Shown: positions 1 through 6,872, counted from the first letter of the stretch. The stretch: DNA of 12,227 nt from JANNHP01 sp031404455 (GCA_031404455.1 JANNHP010000309.1:1-12227); one strand, 5' to 3'. Notes: generated by a model from the letters alone, not told the origin. Made by a program: numbers and translations.

Positions 1-1
1 G

Positions 2-382
2 GACAACTTCCTCTTCGACGGGACGCTCGCCGAGAACGTCGCGTTCTCGCGGCCAGGCGCGACGCGAGAGGCGATCGAGTCCGCGTGCCGCACGGCGCAC
101 TGCGACGAGTTCGTCCGCGGGTTCGAGAAGGGCTACGACACGGTCGTCGGCGAGCGCGGCGTGAAGCTCTCGGGCGGGCAGCGGCAGCGAGTGGCCATCG
201 CGCGGGCGCTCCTCGCCGAGCCGCGGATACTGATCCTCGACGAGGCGACGTCGAGTCTCGACAGCGAGACGGAGGCGCTGATCCAGGACGGCCTCGCGGC
301 ACTGCGCCGGAGCCGGACGACGTTCGTCATCGCGCACCGTCTCTCGACGATCCGCTCGGCCGACGACATCCTAGTGCTGTAG
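2..382 (+). CDS. ABC exporter ATP-binding domain, 5' end outside window, ends at in-frame amber
   Basis: This is the C-terminal half of an ABC transporter nucleotide-binding domain of the exporter type (MsbA/ABCB-like fused half-transporters). The reading frame is open from base 2 and begins in the Q-loop region (DNFLFDGTLAENV). It then shows the signature LSGGQRQRVAIARALL (about 167-214), Walker B with catalytic Glu and D-loop (ILILDEATSSLD, about 227-262) and the switch histidine (FVIAHRLSTI, about 323-352). Walker A and any membrane domain lie left of the window. The frame stops at TAG 380-382, after ILVL, exactly where family members carry one charged or polar residue before GGEIVERGTH. 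The coding frame resumes immediately after it. As read, the product would lose about 54 C-terminal residues. The substrate cannot be told. Family assignment is sure; whether the gene is intact is not. Confidence 0.85.
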   Translation, partial: DNFLFDGTLAENVAFSRPGATREAIESACRTAHCDEFVRGFEKGYDTVVGERGVKLSGGQRQRVAIARALLAEPRILILDEATSSLDSETEALIQDGLAALRRSRTTFVIAHRLSTIRSADDILVL

Positions 383-544
383 GGCGGCGAGATCGTCGAG
401 CGCGGAACCCACTCCGCGCTGCTCGCCGCGGGCGGCCGGTACCGTCAGCTCCACGACCGGCAGTACCGGTTCGAGGCCGACCGATTCGTCAACCCCGGCG
501 AGGACTTCACGCCCGAGCCGGAGCGGCCGAACGCGCGCGGGTGA
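383..544 (+). pseudogene. Remainder of the ABC ATPase beyond the in-frame TAG
   Basis: The same frame as the upstream ATPase continues for 53 codons to TGA 542-544. It begins GGEIVERGTHSALLAAGG, the standard strand and helix that follow the H-loop in exporter ATPases, and then gives a polar tail containing RFVNPGEDFTPEPE. No start codon or Shine-Dalgarno sequence is visible here, so it is not an independent gene. A single base change (GAG, CAG or AAG to TAG) explains the break. It could be a real nonsense mutation, a sequencing or assembly error, or a read-through codon; the sequence alone does not decide. The stop lies 6 bp from the stop of the converging transglutaminase-like gene. Confidence 0.7.
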
Positions 545-550
545 GCGCCG

Positions 551-1594
551 CTACTTCCGGCGGAACTCCACCACGCGGTCGAACACCGTGTGGCGCTTCC
601 CGTCCACCTCGACCCAGCCGCGGATGACGAGGTCCGGCCGCTCGGCCGACTTCGGTTCGAGGTCGAAGTCGCGGCCCTCGGCCCACTCGACGCGCTGGTC
701 GTCGAGTCCGCCGAACCACGACTCGGGCGCCTCGGTGGCGGCGTCGGCCGACGAGATGTCGAGCGGAACCCATCCGATTCCGGGCGCGAAGAAGAGCGGC
801 CAGCAGCGGTAGCCCGGATCGTGCGGCTTGCCCTCGTTCACGGTGCGCAGACGGCTGCCGAACACGAGACGGCACGGGATGCCGCGCGCCCTAGAGAGCG
901 CGATGAAGAGCGCGTGCTGGTCGGTGCAGCAGTCGCCGAGACCCGCCATGCACTCCATCGCGTCGCCGAGGCACTTGCCCTTCGGCGCGGGTCCGAACTT
1001 CGAGTAGTGGTCGCTCTTCAGGATCACGAAGTCGAAGATCCTCCGCGCCTGGAGCACCGGGTTCGTCTCCGTCCCGCAGAGTTCGTCCGCCGTCTTCTGC
1101 ATCTCGGGCGTGACTTCCATGTGCTTCTCGTCGCGGCGCAGTTCCTTCGCGAACGTGCGGCGGTGCTCTTCGGTGATGGGACTCGTCTTCGCCGGGTCCG
1201 CGAGTCCGCCGACCGCGCGGCGCGTCATCGTGAACTTGGTGACGATCTTCGGCGGGGCCTTCGGGTCGGCGGCGGCTTCGGCGTAGACCCAAGAGCGGCC
1301 GTAGGCCGCGTCGCGCGTGACGCGCGCGCCCTCGGGGGCGTCCACGATCCGGAAGTCGTTCACCTTCTGCTCGGGCCGGTCCTCCGGCATCCAGAACCAG
1401 ATCCGCACGTTCTTCGCGCCCTCGGGGAGGGACTTGACGGTGAACGAGTGGGTCACGTCGTAGACGGTCTCCGACGGCGGCATCACGCGCGGCGACGCGG
1501 CGGGGGTCGTCTCCTCGGCACTCGTCGTCATCGTCGAGGCTGCGAGAGCGGCGAGGGCGAGGGCCGTCGCCCCCGCGAATCGGGTCCAGTGCAT
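551..1594 (-). CDS. Exported transglutaminase-like protein
   Basis: This 347-residue protein starts with a signal peptide (MHWTRFAGATALALAALAAS, cleavage probably near residue 26). Residues about 40-130 form a beta-rich region like the N-terminal domain of many bacterial transglutaminase-like proteins. The papain-like core follows: GDCCTDQHALFIALSRARGI with candidate nucleophile Cys223, then GYRCWPLFFAPGIGWVPLDIS at about 261-281 with Asp279 as the third triad position. The usual catalytic His just before CW is Arg263 here, so activity is doubtful. The tail (WFGGLDDQRV, then GRDF and VEVDGK) matches the conserved end of this family as I know it. The start at 1594 was chosen because GGAGGA lies 8 nt upstream and the signal peptide begins there. 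Another ATG at 1618 would add eight residues. Role is probably periplasmic or secreted proteolysis, amide chemistry or binding; the substrate is unknown. Confidence 0.85.
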   Translation of the reverse strand: MHWTRFAGATALALAALAASTMTTSAEETTPAASPRVMPPSETVYDVTHSFTVKSLPEGAKNVRIWFWMPEDRPEQKVNDFRIVDAPEGARVTRDAAYGRSWVYAEAAADPKAPPKIVTKFTMTRRAVGGLADPAKTSPITEEHRRTFAKELRRDEKHMEVTPEMQKTADELCGTETNPVLQARRIFDFVILKSDHYSKFGPAPKGKCLGDAMECMAGLGDCCTDQHALFIALSRARGIPCRLVFGSRLRTVNEGKPHDPGYRCWPLFFAPGIGWVPLDISSADAATEAPESWFGGLDDQRVEWAEGRDFDLEPKSAERPDLVIRGWVEVDGKRHTVFDRVVEFRRK

Positions 1595-1756
1595 CGTGGG
1601 AATCCTCCGGAGGGACATGCTGGTTCCGCCGGTCGCGACGACGGCGGGCACGGTGAAGGACGCGCGAGGCTCCCGGATGCAACGGGGCCAGGCCGGGCGC
1701 GCACGTTGCGGCCGTTCCGGTTCCGTGCGACAGTGAGCTCCGAAACGAGGTGATCG
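1595..1756. promoter_or_regulatory. Divergent intergenic region, transglutaminase / beta-helix genes
   Basis: These 162 bp separate two head-to-head genes and must hold both promoters. I found good ribosome sites at each end (GGAGGA for the left gene, GAGGTGA at 1747-1753 for the right gene). I found no convincing sigma-70 -35/-10 pair for either direction, only weak partial matches such as TTGCGG-N17-GACAGT toward the right. No clear operator palindrome was seen. Confidence 0.4.
1603..1608 (-). promoter_or_regulatory. Shine-Dalgarno deciding the transglutaminase start
   Basis: On the minus strand this reads GGAGGA and ends 8 nt before the ATG whose first base is 1594. The competing ATG at 1618 lies upstream of this site and has only a weak purine run, so the ribosome site favours 1594. 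Confidence 0.6.
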
Positions 1757-2839
1757 ATGGGATTCCGCGCAGCGCTCGCCGTGCTCGCCCTGGCTGCCGT
1801 CCCGGCGGTCACCGAGGCTGCCATCATCCTCGTGCCGAAGGACCAGCCGACGATCCAGGCGGCGATCGACGCCGCGCAGGCCGGCGACACGATCGTCGTC
1901 TCGAAGGGGAAGTACGACGAGGACGTCGTCGTCGCCGGGAGGACGGACCTGACGATCCAGGGGCTCGGCAAGGTCACCCTGCGCCCGGTCACGATCGGCA
2001 TGCGCATCGACGGCTCGGCGCGCATCACGGTGGCGGGGTTCTCGGTGACCGGCGGCGAAACCGGGTTCCTCGTGGTCGGCTCGCAGGACGTGACGATCGG
2101 GCGGTTCTCCGTCCGGTCGGTGACGGAGGACGGCATCGAGGCGATGGGGTCGAGCGGCGTGCACCTCGCCGACGGGAAGATCTCCGGCTGCGGCAGCGAC
2201 GGCATCTCGTTCGCCGACAGCGATCCCGGGACACCCGTCACGTCGAGCGACATCACGAATGTGAAGATCAAGGACTGCGTCAACGACGGCATCGACGTGC
2301 TGGGGTCGGACATCGTCGTCTCCCGGTGCTCCGTCGCGGACGCACGCGACGACGGGTTCGAATCCGACGACCGGGGCGCGGGTCCGGTGCGGTTCGAGAA
2401 CTGCAAGGTGAAGGACGCCGGCTCGGACGGCTTCAACCTGGGCGCCCCGGCGAGCACGGCCTTCCAGTGCTCGTCCACGGCGTCGGACGACGACGGGTTC
2501 GACGTCGAGGGCGCGGGCTCGCGCGTCGAGTCGTGCACGTCGAAGAAGTCGAAGTCGAACGGATTCCAGATGGAAGTGGACGGTGCCACGCTGCTCGCCT
2601 GCCAGGCGATCGGCAGCGCGCGCAACGGCTACGATCTCACCTCGGTGACGAACTCCCGTCTCGAGAACTGCACCGCGAAGACGTCCCGCGAGGACGGCTT
2701 CTACCTCGACGTGAACTCGTCGCTCAACACGCTCGTCGGCAACTCGGCGTCGAAGAGCCGCGAGTTCGACCTCGACGACGAATCGGCCGGAGACAACACG
2801 TTCCAGTCGAACACGTTCAAGACCTCCGACCCGAACTGA
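1757..2839 (+). CDS. Secreted right-handed parallel beta-helix repeat protein
   Basis: This 360-residue protein begins with a signal peptide (MGFRAALAVLALAAVPAVTEA). The next stretch, TIQAAIDAAQAGDTIVVSKG, is the classic N-terminal cap of NosD/pectin-lyase-like beta-helix proteins. From residue 101 onward, ten turns carry an [E/S/D/N]-[D/N/T]-G-[I/F/Y] motif, with Gly at 103, 126, 149, 178, 200, 225, 247, 269, 291 and 314. The spacing is mostly 22-23 residues, one helix coil each. Six coils have Cys exactly nine residues before that Gly (191, 216, 238, 260, 282, 305). The last coil (NTLVGNSASKS) and a short acidic and polar tail end the protein. No lyase catalytic cluster was recognised, so polysaccharide binding, adhesion or an unassigned enzyme role are all possible. 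It should be exported to the periplasm or outside. The start is supported by GAGG 6 nt upstream. Confidence 0.88.
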   Translation: MGFRAALAVLALAAVPAVTEAAIILVPKDQPTIQAAIDAAQAGDTIVVSKGKYDEDVVVAGRTDLTIQGLGKVTLRPVTIGMRIDGSARITVAGFSVTGGETGFLVVGSQDVTIGRFSVRSVTEDGIEAMGSSGVHLADGKISGCGSDGISFADSDPGTPVTSSDITNVKIKDCVNDGIDVLGSDIVVSRCSVADARDDGFESDDRGAGPVRFENCKVKDAGSDGFNLGAPASTAFQCSSTASDDDGFDVEGAGSRVESCTSKKSKSNGFQMEVDGATLLACQAIGSARNGYDLTSVTNSRLENCTAKTSREDGFYLDVNSSLNTLVGNSASKSREFDLDDESAGDNTFQSNTFKTSDPN

Positions 2840-2846
2840 CGCCGCG

Positions 2847-4640
2847 TCAGCGCCTGTCCTTGCGCAGGCGCGTCTTGCCCTGCTCGACGACGTAGGCGTC
2901 GCGGGTCCGCACGTCGTCGAAACGCTGCGTCTCGCCGCCGGGCCAGCGGACCTCGACGCGCTTCGCCGAGGTCTCTGCACCCGTGCCGAAGAAGAGGCGC
3001 GGGTCGTTGTCGCCGCAGAACGAGATGCCGTGGTGCAACTCCTCCATGCGCGGGACGCCGTCCTCGAGGTAGACGGTGACACGCGCGCCGCACGGGTCGC
3101 GGAGCCCGCCCTTGCCGATCAGCCGCAAGACGAGGTGGTTGCCGCGCTCGCCGCCGTCGTTGCGGAAAAGGGCGCAAGGACCGTTCAGGGCGGTGAGGAA
3201 GACGTCGAGGTCGCCGTCGTCGTCGAAGTCGGCGAACGCCGCGCCGCGCCACACGCGCTTCATCGCGAGCGCCGGACCGCTCCGGTCGGACACGTCGGCG
3301 AACGCGTGCGTCGGCGCGCCGACGCCGCGGAAGAGCATGCACCGCTGCTCGTAGCTCGAACCGGTCCGCGCCTCGAGTTCGGGAAGGTCGCCGTAGACGT
3401 GGCCGCACGCCATGAAGAGGTCGAGTTCGCCGTCGTTGTCGTAGTCGAGGAGCTTCGTGCCCCAGGCGATCCGCCACGCCGACGGCTGGACGATCCCGTA
3501 GCTGTGCGAGCGGTCCGAGAACGTGCGGCGCTTCGCCGCTCCGGAACCGTTGATGTAGAGCGTGTGGTGCTCCTCGACGAAGTTCGTGACGAAGATGTCG
3601 AGCCAGCCGTCGCGGTTCACGTCGGCGACGTCCACGCCCATCGACGAGTTCTCCTTCCCGTCGCAGTCCACGGCCACCCCCGACCCGACGCCGCGCTCGA
3701 GGAAGTGCCCCTTCCCGTCGTTCACCCAGAGCAGGTTGCGCACGCCGTCGTTCGCCACGTAGATGTCGAGGTCGCCGTCGTTGTCGAGGTCGGTCATCAC
3801 CGCCTGGAACCCGTATGCGGGCGGGTCCTCGGGTGCCAGGTTCGTGGCAGTCACCTCGCGGAAGGTCCCGTCGCCGTTCCCGAAGTAGAGGCGGTCCACC
3901 TGCCCGGGAAGCGTGCGCGGCCCCGAGTAGACGGAGTAGTTGCCCCACATCGTGTTCCGTCCGGGACGGTGCAGCGCGCGCGTCCTGTCGATCACCTCGC
4001 GCATCGCCACGTAGTTCGCGACGTAGAGATCGAGGACGCCGTCGCCGTTCACGTCGCCGAAGCAGCACGCGGTGCTGAAGTCCGCGTCGTCGCCGCGCAC
4101 GCCCGACTCGTCGGTGACGTCCTCGAACGTGCCGTCGCCGCGGTTCTTCATGAGGAAGTTGCGGCCCCAGCAGCAGACGTAGAAGTCCGGAAGGCCGTCG
4201 GCGTCGTAGTCGCAGGAGGCGCCGCCGACTCCGAACGCCTTGATGTCCACGCCCGACTTCGCGGTGACGTCGGTGAAGCGCAGGCCTCCGTCGTTGTGGT
4301 AGACGCGCGTCCGCCATGCGTCGTGGTACTCGAGCACGCCCTCCGCGGTCAGCATCGTGCCGTCGACGACGACGAGGTCCATCCGCCCGTCCTGGTCGTA
4401 GTCGAGCACGATCGCGCCGCCGCCCATCGCCGCCGCGAGCCAGTCCTTCTCGCCGGGACGGCCGGTGTGGTTCTCCGCGGTGAGCCCGGCCTGCCTCGCG
4501 ACGTCGACGAAGACGGGGAGAGTCGGCACGGGCGGGGTAGACGGCGTCGGCGCGGGCGGATCCGGGCCGGGCGCCCGGGAGTCGCAAGCGGCGACGGCGA
4601 ACGCGGCGGCGACGGCGGCCGCGAGCGACCGTGATCTCAT
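2847..4640 (-). CDS. FG-GAP/VCBS repeat lipoprotein with C-terminal ASPIC/UnbV domain
   Basis: This 597-residue protein has a lipoprotein signal: MRSRSL, an Ala-rich core and a VAAC lipobox with Cys19, followed by a Pro-rich linker (about 24-42). Seven calcium-loop repeats of the form D-x-[D/N]-x-D-G-x-x-D occur at about 80-88, 144-152, 196-204, 284-292, 340-348, 399-407 and 471-479, consistent with a seven-bladed beta-propeller. The C-terminal region, about 500-590, is an ASPIC/UnbV domain (NHLVLRLIGKGG, then CGARVTVY, LFFGTGAE and VEVRWPGGE). Proteins of this build are abundant in Planctomycetota, Acidobacteriota and Bacteroidota. They are thought to sit at the cell surface or in the periplasm, but their biochemical role is not established. 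The residue after the lipid-bearing Cys is Asp20. The start at 4640 gives a clean lipoprotein signal; the longer open frame to 4880 crosses the neighbour's promoter region and lacks a signal peptide. Confidence 0.88.
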   Translation of the reverse strand: MRSRSLAAAVAAAFAVAACDSRAPGPDPPAPTPSTPPVPTLPVFVDVARQAGLTAENHTGRPGEKDWLAAAMGGGAIVLDYDQDGRMDLVVVDGTMLTAEGVLEYHDAWRTRVYHNDGGLRFTDVTAKSGVDIKAFGVGGASCDYDADGLPDFYVCCWGRNFLMKNRGDGTFEDVTDESGVRGDDADFSTACCFGDVNGDGVLDLYVANYVAMREVIDRTRALHRPGRNTMWGNYSVYSGPRTLPGQVDRLYFGNGDGTFREVTATNLAPEDPPAYGFQAVMTDLDNDGDLDIYVANDGVRNLLWVNDGKGHFLERGVGSGVAVDCDGKENSSMGVDVADVNRDGWLDIFVTNFVEEHHTLYINGSGAAKRRTFSDRSHSYGIVQPSAWRIAWGTKLLDYDNDGELDLFMACGHVYGDLPELEARTGSSYEQRCMLFRGVGAPTHAFADVSDRSGPALAMKRVWRGAAFADFDDDGDLDVFLTALNGPCALFRNDGGERGNHLVLRLIGKGGLRDPCGARVTVYLEDGVPRMEELHHGISFCGDNDPRLFFGTGAETSAKRVEVRWPGGETQRFDDVRTRDAYVVEQGKTRLRKDRR

Positions 4641-4672
4641 CGTCGTCGGGTTCCGCGAGTCATGCGCGGGGC

Positions 4673-4702
4673 AGCGTATCGCGCGATCGGGCGCGGTGTC
4701 AG
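4673..4702 (-). promoter_or_regulatory. Weak candidate sigma-70 promoter for the ASPIC lipoprotein gene
   Basis: On the minus strand CTGACA (plus bases 4697-4702, five of six matches to TTGACA) is followed by an 18-nt spacer and TACGCT (4673-4678, three of six matches to TATAAT). It would start transcription about 25-30 nt before the ATG at 4640. The -35 element sits inside the quasi-palindrome at 4695-4707. The match is marginal in GC-rich DNA. Confidence 0.22.
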
Positions 4703-4707
4703 GCACC
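4695..4707. repeat. Quasi-palindrome GGTGTCAGGCACC
   Basis: This 13-base imperfect inverted repeat has GGTG/CACC arms, a G-U-compatible pair, a C-G pair and a central A. It stands alone in this window. I have an impression that similar GTGTCAGGCACC strings recur in intergenic DNA of some GC-rich environmental bacteria, but that is memory, not shown here. It could be an operator, part of a promoter or a dispersed short repeat. Confidence 0.3.
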
Positions 4708-4764
4708 AACCCCTTCCCCAATGCCTTCGTTGCTCCGCCGCCCGCGCTCGCGCATCCTCCCGCC

Positions 4765-5604
4765 ATGCGATTCGACGGCTCCTCGACGTACGTGGCGACG
4801 CCCGACCTCCTCGCCGCGGTCAACGCGGCGCTCACTCTCGAGCGTCCGCTCCTCGTGAAGGGGGAGCCAGGCACCGGCAAGACGGTGCTCGCGGAGGAGG
4901 TCGCGAAGGCGCTCGGGCGCCCGTTCTTCGCGTGGCACGTGAAGTCGACGACGAAGGCGCACCAGGGCCTCTACGAGTACGACGCGGTCGCGCGTCTGCG
5001 CGACTCGCAACTCGGCGACGAGAAAGTGCACGACGTCGCGAACTACATCCGGCGCGGCAAGCTCTGGGAGGCGTTCCTCGTCGAGACGGGCGCGGTCCTC
5101 CTCATCGACGAGGTGGACAAGGCCGACATCGAGTTCCCGAACGACCTGCTCCAGGAGCTCGACCGGATGGAGTTCCACGTCTACGAGACCGGCGAGACCG
5201 TCCGCGCGAAGCGGCGTCCACTGGTCCTCATCACGTCGAACAACGAGAAGGAACTGCCCGACGCCTTCCTGCGCCGCTGCTTCTTCCACTACATCCGCTT
5301 CCCCGACCGGGAGACGATGACCCGGATCGTCCACGTGCACTTCCCCGGCATCGAGGAGTCGCTGCTCCGCGAGGCGCTGTCCGTGTTCTTCGGGCTGCGC
5401 GAGGTCGCGGGACTGAAGAAGAAGCCGTCGACGTCGGAGCTCCTCGACTGGATACGTCTCCTCGTTCACGAGGGCGTCTCGCCGGAGACGCTCGCGAAGG
5501 TGGAGGGCTCGATGCCGCCGCTCGCGGGGGCCCTGCTCAAGAGCGAGCAGGACACGGCCGCGGTGAAGCACAGCGGCGGAGTGCGGCGCAGCCGCCGGGC
5601 GTAG
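4765..5604 (+). CDS. MoxR-family AAA+ ATPase
   Basis: This 279-residue protein is a MoxR-type AAA+ ATPase. Walker A is GEPGTGKT (33-40), Walker B VLLIDEVDKA (111-120), sensor-1 region VLITSNN (154-160), and arginine-finger candidates lie in FLRRCFFHYIRFP (168-180). The start MRFDGSSTYVATPDLLAAVN is typical of the family. The upstream open frame to 4465 runs into the divergent gene and has no family similarity. MoxR ATPases work with VWA-domain partners as chaperones that insert metals or cofactors or activate large complexes (for example CoxD with CoxE in CO dehydrogenase, or RavA with ViaA). The VWA gene directly follows and shares one base with this stop codon, so they are co-translated. 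No Shine-Dalgarno is visible before the ATG (CCTCCCGCC precedes it), which suggests a leaderless or non-SD start. The client protein is not in the window. Confidence 0.92.
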   Translation: MRFDGSSTYVATPDLLAAVNAALTLERPLLVKGEPGTGKTVLAEEVAKALGRPFFAWHVKSTTKAHQGLYEYDAVARLRDSQLGDEKVHDVANYIRRGKLWEAFLVETGAVLLIDEVDKADIEFPNDLLQELDRMEFHVYETGETVRAKRRPLVLITSNNEKELPDAFLRRCFFHYIRFPDRETMTRIVHVHFPGIEESLLREALSVFFGLREVAGLKKKPSTSELLDWIRLLVHEGVSPETLAKVEGSMPPLAGALLKSEQDTAAVKHSGGVRRSRRA

Positions 5605-6803
5605 TGTTCGTCGAGTTCTTCCTCTCGTTGCGGGAGACGGGCATCCCGGTCTCGCTGCGCGAGTACCTCACGCTGATCGAAGCCGTCGACGCGGGCGTGG
5701 CCGGGTTCGACGTGGAGGGCTTCTACCACGTGGCGCGGGCCGCGATGGTCAAGGACGAGCGCTTCTTCGACCGGTTCGACCAGGTGTTCGCGCGGCACTT
5801 CGGCGAGCTCGCGGCGGGCATCGGCGTGGAGGCGCGCGCCCTGCCGGAGGAGTGGCTGCGCAAGATGTCGGAACGGCTCCTCACGCCCGAGGAGAAGGCG
5901 CTCGTGAAGGCGCTCGGCGGGTGGGACAAGCTGATGGAAGAGCTCGCGAAACGGCTGCGCGAGCAACGCGAACGCCACCAGGGCGGCTCCAAGTGGATCG
6001 GCACGGGCGGCACGTCGCCGTTCGGCGCCTACGGCTATCACCCCGAGGGCATCCGCATCGGCGGTACCACCGCCGGCAACCGCACGGCCGTGAAGGTGTG
6101 GGACCGCCGCGACTTCAAGGACTTCGACGGCGACGTGGAGATCGGCACGCGCAACATGAAGATGGCGCTGCGGCGCCTGCGCGAGTTCGTCCGGGAGGGA
6201 TCGCCGGACGAACTCGACCTGCCCGGCACGATCGACGCCACCGCGCGAAACGCCGGTCTCCTCGACGTGAAGCTCCGCCCCGAGCGGCGCAACCGCGCGC
6301 GCGTGCTCCTCTTCACCGACAGCGGCGGATCGATGGACGACCACGTCGCGGTCGTGTCCCAGCTCTTCTCGGCCGCGCGCGCCGAGTTCTCGCGGCTCGA
6401 GCACTTCTACTTCCACAACTGCGTCTACGAGCGCGTGTGGCGCGCCGGCTCCGACCGCTTCGTGGAGGCGATCCCGACCGAGCAGGTGCTGCGCACGTAC
6501 GGGAAGAACCACAAGCTGATCGTCGTCGGCGACGCGTCGATGAGCCCGTACGAGCTCGACATCGCCGGCGGATCCGTGGAGCACATGAACGACGTCCCGG
6601 GCGCCGTGTGGCTCAGACGCCTCGTCGAGCAGTGGCCGAAGGCCGCGTGGCTGAACCCGGTTCCGGCGGAGCGCTGGCGCTGGGTGGAGACGATCGGCGC
6701 CGTCCGCGGCATCTTCGGCGACCGCATGTACCCGCTGACGCTGGCGGGGCTCGAGCGCGCGATGTCGGACCTCTCGGGACGGCGCCGCGCAGTCCACCGC
6801 TGA
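5604..6803 (+). CDS. CoxE-like VWA-domain protein, partner of the MoxR ATPase
   Basis: This 399-residue protein begins with GTG at 5604, which overlaps the TAG of the ATPase gene (TAGTG). No ribosome site is close by, so translation is probably coupled. The N-terminal half, about 1-125, is helical and charged (LRETGIPVSLREYL, LTPEEKALVKALGGWDKLMEE). A Gly-rich linker at about 127-160 follows. The C-terminal VWA domain, about 232-399, has a MIDAS of the D-x-G-x-S form (DSGGSMDDH, Asp239-Ser243), FYFHNCVYERVW at 268-279 and the third metal region VVGDASMSPYEL at 307-318. This is the arrangement of the CoxE-like VWA proteins of COG3825 as I know them, close to their usual length of about 390 residues. 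It should bind a metal ion and the MoxR ring in the cytoplasm. No cox structural genes accompany it. Confidence 0.88.
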   Translation: MFVEFFLSLRETGIPVSLREYLTLIEAVDAGVAGFDVEGFYHVARAAMVKDERFFDRFDQVFARHFGELAAGIGVEARALPEEWLRKMSERLLTPEEKALVKALGGWDKLMEELAKRLREQRERHQGGSKWIGTGGTSPFGAYGYHPEGIRIGGTTAGNRTAVKVWDRRDFKDFDGDVEIGTRNMKMALRRLREFVREGSPDELDLPGTIDATARNAGLLDVKLRPERRNRARVLLFTDSGGSMDDHVAVVSQLFSAARAEFSRLEHFYFHNCVYERVWRAGSDRFVEAIPTEQVLRTYGKNHKLIVVGDASMSPYELDIAGGSVEHMNDVPGAVWLRRLVEQWPKAAWLNPVPAERWRWVETIGAVRGIFGDRMYPLTLAGLERAMSDLSGRRRAVHR

Positions 6804-6816
6804 CCGGGCCGCCGGG

Positions 6817-6844
6817 TTGACGCGCCGCGCAGGTGTGGTCGAAT
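6817..6844 (+). promoter_or_regulatory. Candidate sigma-70 promoter for the diheme peroxidase-like gene
   Basis: TTGACG (6817-6822, five of six matches to the -35 consensus) is followed by a 16-nt spacer and TCGAAT (6839-6844, four of six matches to TATAAT). It lies in the 69-bp gap after the VWA gene and would give a leader of about 20 nt that includes the Shine-Dalgarno AGGGAGG (6858-6864). This suggests the peroxidase-like gene can be transcribed apart from the MoxR-VWA pair. Confidence 0.4.
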
Positions 6845-6872
6845 GGCCGCGGACCGAAGGGAGGTTCCGCCG

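Larger units (their letters stand above)
4641..4764. promoter_or_regulatory. Divergent intergenic region, ASPIC lipoprotein / MoxR operon
   Basis: These 124 bp lie between two head-to-head genes. They contain the quasi-palindrome GGTGTCAGGCACC (4695-4707) and a 10-bp palindrome ATCGCGCGAT (4678-4687). The right-hand 25 bases before the MoxR ATG are C-rich, with no Shine-Dalgarno sequence. No strong promoter toward MoxR was recognised. Confidence 0.4.

Noticed and set aside
1695..1730. TTGCGG-N17-GACAGT as a promoter for the beta-helix gene
   Set aside because: The -10 match is only three of six; it is no better than chance in this sequence.
1619..3082. Extension of the transglutaminase frame to 3082
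   Set aside because: The extra residues are low-complexity Arg/Val/Asp-rich antisense to the beta-helix gene; the signal peptide and GGAGGA place the start at 1594.
2701..4587. Second minus-strand frame over the ASPIC lipoprotein
   Set aside because: Arg-rich shifted frame of the real gene; all repeats and the ASPIC motif are in the other frame.
3030..4634. Plus-strand 534-codon frame opposite the ASPIC lipoprotein
   Set aside because: It is Val/Asp/Glu/Arg-rich, mirrors the repeated calcium-loop codons of the true gene, and has no ribosome site or recognisable domain.
4465..4764. N-terminal extension of the MoxR ATPase
   Set aside because: It overlaps the start of the divergent lipoprotein gene and has no MoxR similarity; the family N-terminus begins at ATG 4765.
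4662..5603. Upstream extension of the VWA frame
   Set aside because: These residues are an out-of-frame reading of the ATPase gene; the conserved protein begins at GTG 5604.
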